Assembly: GCF_000143415.4 (NCBI RefSeq)
Contig: NW_003314347.1
Span: 705,438-769,437 of the forward strand
DNA: 64,000 nucleotides
Direction of reading: 5' to 3'
Source: Selaginella moellendorffii
Lineage: Eukaryota > Streptophyta > Lycopodiopsida > Selaginellales > Selaginellaceae
The notes under the pieces were generated by a model. The model was not told the DNA's origin and did no database searches. It saw nothing but the letters and a program-made list of their open reading frames with translations. This document shows, piece after piece, positions 36,463 through 49,467 of this stretch (within the stretch, counting starts at the first letter, position 1; the number at the start of each line of letters is the position of its first letter). Both the position numbers and the translations under genes were made by a program.

Positions 36463-39400
36463 TCACGGACTCGGGCCAGAGCGTCGCCGCTTGGGATCAC
36501 GATCGAAGAGATTTAAGTTCAAGGAGACATCCTCGCTTAAGTTCTTCTTTGGATCCCCCCATCCTGTTCCTCCCGTGGCTGCCGACGATCCTCCACCATC
36601 GCCGCCTTCCGGTGGAGAAGTTGATGCCAACGCCAGCCCGATCTCAAAGGGAGGAACCGGCAGCCGTATCTGGAGATCGATGTTCTTGTTAGCTTTGGAC
36701 GCTAGAGGAGCAGCGTGACGAGAGACAGCTATCGGAGAATGCCGTGGCGCTGCTGCTCCCAACTCCACCGGTCCCTGTGACGAGCCCGGCTCGATCAAAT
36801 TCCCCGAAGAACGCAACCTCTCGTGCGGTGCCAGCATCATATCCATCTTGGAGTAATCCTTTGGAGACGCGTCTGGCACCCCGGTTGCTCCCACCGCGAT
36901 TGACGACCCCCACCGCCGTTGTTCTTCCAGAGCGTCTGTGCCGCAAACACGTAAAAACGTAAGAACACCAGCAAGAGGAAGAAAAACTTCTTTTTCTTCT
37001 GGAAAAATGTCACCTTGCAAGGACGTCTCGGTGGTTATCAAGTCCAGTTGTAGCAAGTCAAGCAAACGGCCCAAGTCGACGCCACTTGTCCAGTTCTCGG
37101 GCCCGTGCCCGCTTCGCAGCTTCAAACGCCCCCTGTTTGCTGTGCCACCCCAGATGATTCCCACTGGCCTGGGATTCTCACACCGTTCCCACGTCATGGA
37201 TATTAAGCTGCCACTGTCCCCTTCTAGATCGAATGCCTGCTTGTTCTCCCCCACGATAAGAAAGTCCGTGAAAAAGCAGATGCCTTTCTCATCATTGTAT
37301 TCGACCGCATACGCCATGATAATGCCTTTTGTAAGCCCGGAGCTCCTCCCCACCTTGACCACGTGTTGCCCCACAATGGACTCGATTGGTGCCTGGAGAT
37401 CCACTCGGAAAACTTCCCCCAGCTCCCCCAGGCTGTGAACTCTGACCGACACTTTGCTTGTATCAAATGATTCCGCAAACGGAATGAAAGCCCCGTCCGC
37501 TCGCACAAACGTCTCTAGAGCAGCGGAAATCAAGAAAAAACGAAACGTAAGTGCTTCAAGCTTTGAAACGGAGTCATCAACAAAGCTCACCTGGATTCAT
37601 GCCAGCGAAAATGCCATACCACAGATCGTCGGTGATGAAGGACGTCGCCCTTTCTACTGCGCCGAGGTATACCCCTGGTCCAAGGTTTGGCGGCAGAGGA
37701 TGAAACATCTTTTGGTTTGGGTAATCTAAGTCGACAGCTACGTGCCTGTTTGTCAGGAAACCAACTTGCCTTGCACCCGTCTGACTTCGAACTATAGCAC
37801 CTAGCGTACCATAAGTCTCTTGACTTGCTACCTGTTGTAGGTAGTTCAAAGTCAGGGACGCAATAAAGCTCAGTCCATACCTGTGATCCGGAGCCAATGC
37901 ACGGATCGTTACCACGCAACCCTTCGACCAGCTCGGAGTAAATTTGCTCCTTTGGTGTCACGGTCGAAGCGCCATAGTACGAGAATTCAACCACATCTAC
38001 ATCACACCAAACTCCCCCAGGCCCCTGAGTAGAGAAACTGTTACTTCACCAGCGAGTTAAGAAGCCGAGAGCGGTTTTACATGCACTAGTTACCTCGAGA
38101 GCAGTCGGCAGTCTCTGGACGTCGAGAAGCCATTGCTTGTGGACCTTGCGAGCCACAAAGACAATGATAGCCGGGATGTTGGTCAGCACCCCAGCTCGCG
38201 TCCGGAACCCGAGCGCTGTTCCAAGGCTGTAGCGGCGTAAAACTTTGCTGTGGAAGGCCCGAATGGTCATCAAATCTAGCAGAGTGGAGGCTTGCTGGCC
38301 GCTGGGCACCCGCTGCTGCGTGTCCATCTCCGCATCTTTCTGAAGCCCACTAAAATAAGCGGCTCGCTCCTCCGCGGTTCCATTTATCCGAGCCGGCGGC
38401 CAGAGGACGTAGGCAGCACTGCTCTCCGAATGCTGACCGCCGGAGGCCACCGCCTGGAGAGGCGGGCTCTCGGACCGTGGATGCCTGGAAGTGCTACCGG
38501 GGTAGTAAGTCCAGTCCTTGTTCTGGCGCTCTTCGCCGCCCAACAAAGCTGGCCGTGTTGCTCGCAGCATTCGCGTGATGTCCATCTCCTCGCTGGGCCT
38601 GCAATTCCGTCTGTACTCTTGTTACCGCAGTGGAATATCAAAGAAGGAAAGACCCATGATCATCTTAACGATGGAAAGAACAAAAACAGAAATCCATGAT
38701 CATCGAAAATGGAAGACGGAGAAACCCATGATCATCTTAACGACGAGAAGAACAACAAAAACCCATGATCATGGGAAGAACGAAGAAACGTCTAAACACC
38801 CACAGCAGCCCAAAACTTCCCCACACTCGTCAACATGATCAAGGCACGACCCAAAAGCAAAGCACCCGAAAAAAAAAACAACACAGGGAGGAGCAAAAAA
38901 AAAAAACATTCCAAACACACACACACAGCCACAGCGTACCAACAAAAAAAAAAAAAAAAAAACTAATGCAGCATTGTCCCAGAAAGGATTGGAACGATAT
39001 TTCCCAAATTGGAAAGCCCTGTGATCCATCCAAGAAGCAAGAACACGCACGCGAGCAATGAATCAATGCAAGGGCACGAAATATCGCGAGGCCGGATCAA
39101 GACGATCAGAATGAATGCAATGCGCGGAGGAGGAGGAGGAGGACGAGTGGCGGATCGAAAACGCGCTTACCTATCCCAGTGGATGAGCTCCTGCGTCCGA
39201 AACGAGACCTTCTTCTGGACGAAGTAGGGAAATCCCATGCTAGGGCCGCTGCCGCCGCTGTTGATTCCACTCCCGAGCTCCTCCTGCTCGCCGCCGCCCA
39301 GCTCCACCTCGCAAGCCGGCAGCTGCGTCGCCTCGCTCACCGCCGGCGACACATCCTCCTCTTCCTCCTCGGGATCTTCCTCAAGAACCACGCATCCGGC

Positions 39401-39496
39401 GTCCTCGGCGTCCTCCTCGGCCCTCGCCTCATCGCTCGCCTCCTTGCGGCCGGAATGATCGATATTTCGGGCGCGATCTTTGCGAAGGCTCTGCAT
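36463..39496 (-). CDS. NAL1: NAL1-type trypsin-like serine protease
   Basis: Six exons: 39496-39171, 38598-38094, 38024-37881, 37831-37591, 37514-37014, 36935-36463; total 729 residues. The core is very close to rice NARROW LEAF 1: LLDLMTIRAFHSKVLRRYSL, GPGGVWCDVDVVEFSYYGAS, QVGFLTNRHVAVDLDYPNQK (catalytic His), TFVRADGAFIPFA (Asp), FDLEGDSGSLI (Ser), and IIWGGTANRGRLKL. NAL1 proteins are nuclear/cytosolic proteases that control leaf width and vein pattern. The C-terminal tail is long, with a basic DPKRRRSGPSP end that could be a nuclear signal. Exon 1 is joined by a good GTAAG donor and TTGCAG acceptor in frame, and adds an acidic stretch (DPEEEEEDV). Its 572-base first intron is several times longer than other introns here, so this first exon is the least certain part. 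Confidence 0.88.
38640..38785. repeat. CCATGATCAT repeats in intron 1 of NAL1-like gene
   Basis: CCATGATCAT appears four times in about 130 bases, with similar GAAGAACAAAAA spacers. TGATCA is palindromic, so each unit is a small inverted repeat. On the coding (minus) strand the intron is T-rich. Confidence 0.7.
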
Positions 39497-40866
39497 CTGT
39501 GTGCCCGGAGATCGAGAATCCAGCTATGGCGAGAAGAGGAATGGGGTGAAGAGGAGGAACAAGAAGAGGGGGAGCTCACGAGCGCTGCCCCACTGCCATG
39601 CGGATCCAAATGTAGCTAGCTAGGGCGCGCCGCGGCGCGCTCGCCATAACCAAGCTCTCTTTCCCTCGGACGAGAGGAAAAAAAAAAAGAGAGGACCGAC
39701 ACCAAAACACCGACCCGGCGAGTGTTCTGGGCGCCCACTAACGCCGCGGCCTATACGCCAAAACGCCGCAGAAGAGATCCCCCGGTATCCTACTCGAGGA
39801 CGCCGTATTTACAACACCTGGCGTACGGGCGGACGTGATGGCGCCATGTACGGCGCGCCGGGGAATATGCGCATATGCTCCATGTGTTGACATTTTCCGT
39901 ACGGAGCGTACGGGCATATGGAATATACCCTGGCCCGGGAATTGACTTCTGGGTAGTGGGCGGTGTTGTCCGAAACGAGGAGAAAAGATTGAAAGCCACG
40001 GTTTGTCTCATTCAGCGCAGCGTAGAAACAAAACCACCTAAAGGAGATATATTAGGGTTTGTCTCTTTGAGCAGAGAATATTCCATGGCCTGCCGTACAT
40101 ACTGGTACGGAATTTCGCAGAGAATACTCCACAGCCTACCTTACATGAGTACGCCGCTGATAGTATCATGAAAATTTCATGAAAATCGATAGCTTATTTA
40201 CCCAGAGCAAGCTTTGAGTTCCTGTTTGTACACTGGCTTGGTTTGTGAGGTTGTATAGCTTTCTTAGCGTAGCAGCAGCCCAGTGGTACGTTCCCAGTGT
40301 TTCTTTCTCTTTTTTTCTCGTGGTCCTCCTTCTCGGAGCTGCTGAGATTTTTTGATGACTGATCGATCGATCGATCGCTGCTGCTGCTGCTCGCTCTTGC
40401 GCTTATACTGTGCTTTTACTCCTTGGCGCCACCACCGCGGAAGGAACCAGACTTATTTCCAAAGTTTCCATAGCTCAAATCGCGACCCTGCAAAAGTCCA
40501 CTCGAGAGAGTCAGTAACACTCGGGAGAGAAGGAAGGGAACACTCACACTCGATGGGAGTCAAGAAACCAACGATAGAAAAGCAAGACAAAAACAAAACC
40601 AGTCGAAAGTAAAAGCAAAAGCAAAAGCAAACCATGGAGACATCTCTTATTCCTCATCGCATGCCAGCCTCCATCGCGATGAAAGATGGAAGATAGATAC
40701 GCCGAGAGAGAGCGAGGGAGCGAGGGAGAGTTCCACAACACCCAACGAAGAAAAAAACGAAAGAAGAGAGAAAAAAAAAAAACCACGAAGAACCCCCGCC
40801 TCCCCCTCACTGCTAGAACTCAAGCTCTCTCTCTCACACCTCCCTCTCACCACTCTCTCTCTCCGG
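39497..40866. other. Intergenic region between NAL1-like and casein kinase genes
   Basis: No gene is seen. It includes a GC-rich leader (39,500-39,660), a GTACGG-rich stretch (39,790-39,930), a direct repeat (40,071-40,146), the (GATC)4 and (CTG)5 microsatellites at 40,361-40,391, and poly-A and purine-rich low-complexity DNA (40,560-40,800) that will form the 3' flank of the kinase gene. Confidence 0.5.
40071..40146. repeat. Imperfect 30-bp direct repeat
   Basis: GCAGAGAATATTCCATGGCC... (40071-40100) and GCAGAGAATACTCCACAGCC... (40117-40146) match over about 30 bases with a 46-bp period. Confidence 0.75.
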
Positions 40867-43141
<2,275 letters not shown>

Positions 43142-43931
43142 CCCAAATCTGGCGACCCTAGGATCTCATAGCAGTAGAGGCCCGGGGAAGAGAAATTGCC
43201 CGATTGAAAACCCTGAAAACCCTGATCGACACCGGCGATCGCCGCAGCGCCGCACGGATCAAGGCACCAGGACGCGATCTATCCACCTGTGACACGAATT
43301 CGATGGCGCCGGTGTGATCCCCTAGAACGCGCCCTACCAAGAAACAACGAAAAAGGAAAGGAAGAGACTCTGTGGGTTAACCCGGGTTAAGCACCAACAG
43401 CTGTGATGTGGCCACGTAGCGTCGGCAATGGACGGTTATTCCCACGAGCGTAGCACCTCGCTGGCGTGATCCAGTCCGTCCAAGCCGGGCTTGTCTTACG
43501 GCTGTCGGTTACCCGGACGCTGATATTCGCATCGCACGGCAGCATTCCTGCCAAGTGGGGGAGGCATCCGACGCTCGATTCTAGGATAGGATATGATAGC
43601 GATTATACAATACAGCTATGGGAAGACAACGCTTGATCGCTCAAGGATGTCGCAAGCACGATGGTCTCTCCACATTCTTTTTGTAGTAAAGGTTGGCACA
43701 AAATTTTTCCTCTTTACCATTTTTTAACTTAGACATATTGTCTAAAAATCGAAGTAAAGGATATCTCTTTGCCATTCTTTCTTTGAACATAGTTTAGCTG
43801 TTGTCTTTATACAAAACTGCATTTTTACCGGAAAAACGAAGTAAAAATCATACCTTGTCTATAGCTTGTGTCCCGGGAACCTGGAATCACAATCAAAATT
43901 GTTAGAGGCAAGCATTCGAAAGTTCCAAAAC
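43142..43931. other. Promoter of casein kinase gene and 3' flank of MurE gene
   Basis: No gene is seen. The GC-rich part 43,142-43,600 is upstream of the kinase start. A perfect 14-bp palindrome TTAACCCGGGTTAA lies at 43377-43390. Confidence 0.5.
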
Positions 43932-46289
43932 TTACTTCCATGGGATTTCACTCGTATCGATTCCGGACGCGTGAAGCATGTCCACATGCAAGAGCGCTTC
44001 CCTGCATTCTTCACGGTCGTCGTGATACTTCCTCTCCTTGCCGATGATTTGATACTTCTCGTGTCCTTTGCCCGCTATAACCTGGAAGAACCATCGCACA
44101 ACTTCACGTCATTCACACGAGTAGATGCTTACCACTGCGTCCCCTTCTTCACCCATGGCAACCGCTGCTCGCACGGCGATCTTTCGGAGATCGTAGACAA
44201 ACACCCTGTTGCCGTTCCATATGGGAGGATAGTAGCTCCTCTCGCCACACTTTAGATATTCGTCCATCGACCATCCGACACCAGCCAACATGTCGTCCAG
44301 AATTTCCACTGTTGAAAAGAAAGAGAGACAAGTGGATCAAACTCACGCTTTGCACAACTTCAAACTTACGGGGGTCCTCGGATCTCGGATTATCAGAAGT
44401 AAAAATGCAAACTTCGCTTTTTGCAGCAGCTATTTTAGCCATCACTGGTCGCTTTCCTCGATCTCTGTCTCCTCCACAGCCAACAACTGCACGGCAAGAA
44501 CACACAAGAGTTAGAACAAGAAAACAATTTTCCGCAGCGCAGACAATTTACCTGTGATAATTCGCCGTGGACCACACTCTCGTACTGTGTCCAAAAGCCG
44601 AGACAAAGCGTCAGGAGTGTGCGCGTAATCAACGATGACGGCGAAGGGCTGTTCTTCGTCCACCAGTTCGACCCTTCCGGGAACGCTGTCCACCTCTTCT
44701 ATCCCGCGAACAATATCTTCTAGTGGAGCATCAACAGCAATCCCCACTGAAACAGCCGCGAGAATGTTGTACACGTTGTGTCTTCCCAAAAGGCCTGACG
44801 ATATCTCGATGTTCCCTCGGGGTGTCTTGACGAGAACGTTCGTCTCGAACAGTGTAAGTTGGATGTCGAGAGGATGCACATCAGCAGACTTTTCCATGCC
44901 GAACGTAACCACTGGCACTTTCGGATTTCCCAGCGAAACGAAGTAGCCTGCATTTGGATCGTCTATGTTAACGACTTTCCTGTGCCTCGCAGGGTCGACC
45001 ATGCTGGCGAAAAGCTTTCCCTTGGCTTCCTTGTAACTGTCCTCGTTCTCGTGGTAGTCCATATGATCCCGAGTTAAATTCGTAAACACCGCAACGTCGA
45101 AATCGATTTCCTTGCACCGGTCCTGAGCAAGAGCGTGGGACGAAACCTCCATCACGCAGACCTCCGTCCTGTTATGAACCATCGTCGCCATCAACTTCTG
45201 GAGATAAACAGCGTCGGGAGTAGTGTGAGGAGCGTCTTGCTTGTGCTTTCCATGGATGGAGTAAGATATGGTACCGATCAAACCAGTCTTTAGTCCCATA
45301 GACTCGTAGATGCTTCTTAGAAGATAGGACGTAGTCGTTTTGCCATTGGTACCTGTGATGCCAACCACGGCCAAACTTTCCGACGGACGTCCATAGAAAG
45401 CACCAGCGAGAGCCGACAGGATCGAGTTCGTGTCACTGACTATCACCACTGCCTTGACGCTCTCACCGATCTCCACTTCTTTGGTGGCGACGATAACCAC
45501 GGCTCCCTGCTCGGCTGCTTGAGGAACGAAGCTATGGCCGTCGGATGTTTCTCCAATGCAGCACACGAACATGTCGCCCGAGTTTACTTGACGGGAGTCG
45601 TGATGGATTCCAGAGATGATCACGTCCAAGTCTCCTTCCACAGACAATGGCACGACTTTGGCTTCGTCCAGGAGCTCCGTGAGTGTCATCTTGAATCTCG
45701 GTTCCTTGATCACACTCTCCTGGAGCTCTCCAAGCTCCAAGTTGAAAGATGGATCGTCCTTGTCAACTTTCACCTTTGGTGGGGGCGGAGCCTCCTCTGG
45801 TATGGATGCTTGTGCACTTTCATCCTTTGCTTCCTCCTCTTCACTTCCATCGGATTCTTCCGAGGATTTCACCACCACATTCGCTGCTCGTCGCTTGGAA
45901 ACCTTAGAAGCTTCATACCTCTCCCCCAAATCCTTGAGCTTGTTGAACATAGACGAGCTGTTCGCCACGCCATTCACCGCCGCCTTGTCCTGATCCGGTC
46001 CGCCATTCTTTCTCGGCTGGAACGCCTCCTCGGGCCCCTCCGCCTCAGGCGGATCATTTCCTGCCGAATCCGCATACCTGTGCTCGCCCTCGCCATCGCC
46101 TCCTCGTCGCGGCTTGCGCCCTCGGCTCCTGGTCGCGCACACAGCCACGGATCGATCGGAGCAAACCCTGGCGCCATTCCAGCCCGCGCGAGGCTGCGCA
46201 AGAACCCTAGACAGCGGCAATGGGCAAGAAAATGCGGCCAACGCCATGGACGAAGGTTTAAACCAGGGGCTAACGTCATATTCCAGCAT
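43932..46289 (-). CDS. MurE: Plastid MurE-like ligase (UDP-MurNAc-tripeptide synthetase homologue)
   Basis: Four exons: 46289-44552, 44486-44370, 44308-44133 and 44081-43932; 785 residues. The first 45-60 residues (from MLEYDV or the second Met, [19 protein letters not shown]) look like a plastid transit peptide. A charged linker (about 60-170) precedes the Mur ligase. [19 protein letters not shown] opens the UDP-substrate domain, [20 protein letters not shown] is the ATP loop, [10 protein letters not shown] and [11 protein letters not shown] follow, and [11 protein letters not shown] in exon 2 matches the diaminopimelate-recognition motif. It ends [20 protein letters not shown]. Bacterial MurE adds the third amino acid to the peptidoglycan stem. 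In mosses the homologue is needed for plastid division; in seed plants it works with the plastid RNA polymerase. Conservation of the ATP and DNPR motifs suits retained ligase activity in an early-diverging plant. Confidence 0.92.
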
Positions 46290-46355
46290 CTACCAGAATA
46301 TCCGGGAGAATAGTCATCCAATCCCTCAAGCTGCCTGTCACGCTGCTCTATGAGC

Positions 46356-47420
46356 CTTTCTCCTCGCCTACAACCTCAAGCATGGCCAGATCGAAGCTAA
46401 GGACATCAACTTTGCCAAGAGCTTTTGGGACGCACTAGACGATCCTGAGTACGTGACGGAGCACCATGACGCGGTATACAATATCACAACTACGCTCTTG
46501 GCTGATTATCTCGGGGAGAGTCCTACACCATACCGGGTCCTTAAAGGAGGAGTGGAAGCCGATGGGATACTGATGGCAAACAGGGTGGGAGTTCTCTTCC
46601 TGGACTGGAAACCCCAGTCGGGAACTGGTGGAAATCCTTTTTTCGAGAATCTGGATTACTTGAGACGCACTGGACTTGAGGCATGGAAGTATCAAACTTA
46701 TGCGTTCGCCATCAATGTGGAAGGCCGGCTCCAGCATGTCGTCGCTGCGTCTCTGGAGAGCAAGCACAGAGTTTGGGCCGAGCCCGTCGCAGTGATGACG
46801 TGCTATGGAAATTTTGAGCAGCTCACGGATCTGGAGGGCCATTCGCATCTTTATGGAGGAAGTGAGCCACAAAAGACTCATCACGAGGCTGCAAGGTGTG
46901 ACAACGTCGTGACAGCACGTTTCGAAACTCGAGCGGAGAGATGGAAGCAGTCAAGTTTGCATCGAGCTACTCGGAGGAAGCTCACCGGGCATGGGGTCAC
47001 AACGCACCGGCGCTCAAAGCTGTGAAGCAAATCGGCGTGGACTGGTGGATGGTAAGCATGGAGTACCCCTCTCGTGACGCTGGGTGGGTGTCCGCAGTGG
47101 ACGTGGTAGAAGGCGCTCGCAAAGACACAAATCATCTTGCCAAGATCAAGTCCTGCATTGCTGCTGCTGCGGCCACGGGCCACTCGAAAGGTTTTGTGCA
47201 CGGAGACTTGCGCCTGTGCAACGTTATGCTGAGAGCGAAAACTGAGGGCGGCCTGCCGGAGTATGAGGTGCGTATTTTAGACTTCGACTGGGCAGGAAAG
47301 GAAGGAGAAGCTGTTTATTCTCGAGTGGCGAGTCCCGAAGTGGAGTGGCCCCCTGGAGCGGACTTTGGCATGGCGATCAAGCAGGAGCACGACACCTTCT
47401 TCATAGACAAATTATGTTGA
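46356..47420 (+). pseudogene. Kinase-like gene, frameshifted
   Basis: The open frame from about 46,356 to 47,025 encodes a region with NFAKSFWDALDDPEYVTEHH, GVLFLDWKPQSGTGGNPFF and VVAASLESKHRVWAEP. A second frame from 46,941 to 47,420 continues with VKFASSYSEEAHRAWG, MVSMEYPS and the kinase catalytic core GFVHGDLRLCNVMLR and VRILDFDWAGKEGE, which replace HRD and DFG with HGD and DFDW. HGD-type kinase-like folds occur in several eukaryotic families of uncertain function. No intron rescues the frame change, so it is probably a pseudogene or carries a sequence error. The large Helitron starts six bases after its stop codon. Confidence 0.55.
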
Positions 47421-47639
47421 TTAGCATCTACTACTATAAGGAGCAAACGCCGAACTTTGTGGGCCGCCGGATCTGGCCAATCGGGGCCGTCCGATGGGGG
47501 GGTAACTGTAAAAGGGTTATTTCTTTGACCACGTGTTTGAGAATAATCGCGCTGATGTTTGCTCCCGGCCAATGGGAGGCGGCCAAGCCACGTGGGGCGG
47601 GAGAGGAAGGCCCGGCAACGCGTGGCACATGCAAAGTGT

Positions 47640-47800
47640 TGACCGGGGATTGCTGTTCCAGGGCGTCACTCCGGGCAGGATCAAGTGGGTCGCGGCCCTT
47701 GGAGCGTGCTGTGGATCGCGATTTCCTCCGGTGGGTAAGCAAATCCACTCCCAAATCGTTGCTGCTGGCTGGGATTCGAGCTTGATCGTGTCGTGATCCA
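47640..47800 (+). pseudogene. Captured PPR fragment in the Helitron 5' part
   Basis: The frame from about 47,645 reads IKWVAALGACC then PVGKQIHSQIVAAGWDSSLI and stops, the signature of a PPR protein's inter-repeat helix region. It is about 45 residues only, with no start or downstream repeats. The homologous stretch in the duplicated module (53,340-53,525) has lost this frame. Confidence 0.65.
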
Positions 47801-48321
47801 GCTTGGTTTTGTTTTGTATGTTTGTCTAGGGTTTTTGAGACGGCGAGAGAGCCCCTGCCGCTGCTGCTGATTCACGATCCAAATCGCCGGATTCTGATCA
47901 GACTCACCGAGCAGCTTTACAAGGAGCTCAACGGCAAATCCAGCGACCGAGAGAGGATCAAGCGAGCGCGGAAGATGATGAGGCTCCAGAAAATGCTGGA
48001 TAGGATCCCAAGTGAGAGGAAACCGTGGAAGTCAGTCCGGTGAGGTGGTCTTCGTGGAGGCAAAAAAACTATATGATCGTGTGGGGAGAGATTTTGTTGC
48101 CGAATTCAAGAGGAGACAGGTAAGTTTGATATACCTTCCAGATTCCAGATGGCCGTTTGCTAATAACTTCCGTGTTTGTTGTAGAGAGTTGGAGTAACGA
48201 TGAGTGTTGTTTTGTTGGAACCATGATGGCGAGAAGATGATTGGCCGGGCTGGAGCGAACTCTAAGACGACTAGACCCTGGGTTTACCTGAGAAGAGAAC
48301 ATGAGCAAACTGTTCTAAGCA

Positions 48322-48420
48322 CGTCGAAGAAACGAGAAATGAAGTTGTCTCCAAGCTCGAGAAGTTGGCTGCAAGGATTGGTCAACTGGAGGCCAGTGCT
48401 CGGACTCTAGCATCGGAGAA
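48322..48420. repeat. Internal repeat of Helitron (with 49,086-49,170)
   Basis: The stretch coding VEETRNEVVSKLEKLAARIG recurs at 49,086-49,170 as a shorter copy (GACGTCGAAGAAACGAGAAT...AAGTTGGCTGCAAGGATTGG). The second copy is then fused to a fragment also found at 25,278 and 52,976. Confidence 0.75.
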
Positions 48421-49000
48421 GCCAACTTTCAAGAGTCAAATCCAGAAGTTGGATCCGGTAAGGTTGTCCATGATAGTAGTGAGGAATGACGTAAACCAGT
48501 GCCAGATGGCTGCAAGATGGCGAGAAGACAATATAGCTGAAGCTGCTCATGACCGGGGTTTCAGATGGCTGCGGAGACTATAAGACAGAGTATGCTAGAC
48601 GTTCTCTGTCATCTGGTGGAATGAGGGAAGTGTTCGGAGAGGAACCCCAGGGGATAATGGCTGACGGAGTCGAATCCGCTGCACGAGGTGGAGCTCTCGG
48701 CCAGGAGCACGTTGAGAAGAGGATGGCAGAGTTTGGAAGCGCAAAGGCAAGCCTGGAGAAGCAAGTAAATGGCAGCTGATGGAGAGGATCACAGGGCTCA
48801 AGGCGCTCGAGGAGAGAGAGACGTGCCGAATGCAAAGGAAAGCTTTGGGGAGACTGAACGAGGAGCTCCGAAGGATGAAGGCTGAGGCACCGAGGGATCA
48901 GAGAGCACAGTTGGACAAGTCAGTTGCCGTGGAGCACCGAGCTCAAGAGGTTTGACGGATCAAATGGACGCTACATGCGACAAGAAGGAGGCTTTGCAAG

Positions 49001-49339
49001 TCACTCCTCAAGCTCTATTTTTGTGTGCTCCCACTCGAGCTTCTCAGCACGATGAAGGCCTGAAGTGGCAGAAGCATTTGTCAGAGACGTCGAAGAAACG
49101 AGAATTGGAAGATTGAGAAGTTGGCTGCAAGGATTGGTCACGTTGAGGCCAGTACTCGGACTCTTCCATCGGTCTTTTCCAGCAGCAGCGCGTCCACTCT
49201 CCTTGATGTGCACAGCGATTCGAGCCGCGGCCTCAAACTCCAGCCAGCCATCCATGACGATCATCTGCCTCTCATCGTCATCATCTGCTGATGCTCCCAC
49301 TGAAGATAAGAAGCTAGAATACATTTTGGACGCCTTCAT
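49001..49339 (-). pseudogene. Unidentified captured fragment, copy B
   Basis: Minus-strand open frame containing SSVGASADDDDERQMIVMDG and WLEFEAAARIAVHIKESGRA. It extends the fragment seen at 25,278-25,370 upstream by about 30 residues, so it is a longer capture of the same host exon. It ends in the 49,086 repeat. Confidence 0.6.
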
Positions 49340-49467
49340 CGAGCGAAATAGTTATTGTGAGTTTTGCATGTGCCTAATGACGTGGCAATAATTAAGCAGG
49401 CCTTTGGGCCAACGGTTGTGATTAACCCAAAGTTAATCAATTGTTTCATTCAGGATTGCCCTCTCCG

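Larger units (their letters stand above)
47820..49440. other. Decayed coiled-coil gene fragments within the Helitron
   Basis: Open pieces on the plus strand: 47,822-48,043 (RIKRARKMMRLQKMLDRI, helical and basic), 48,020-48,118 (FVEAKKLYDRVGRDFVAEFK followed by a GTAAG donor) and 48,320-48,450 (VSKLEKLAARIGQLEASART). At 48,640-48,840 Glu/Lys-rich helices are broken by stops. They read like exons of a coiled-coil protein captured and then degraded. Parent gene not recognised. Confidence 0.5.

Noticed and set aside
40361-40391. Regulatory element made of GATC and CTG repeats
   Set aside because: Simple microsatellites with no further support.
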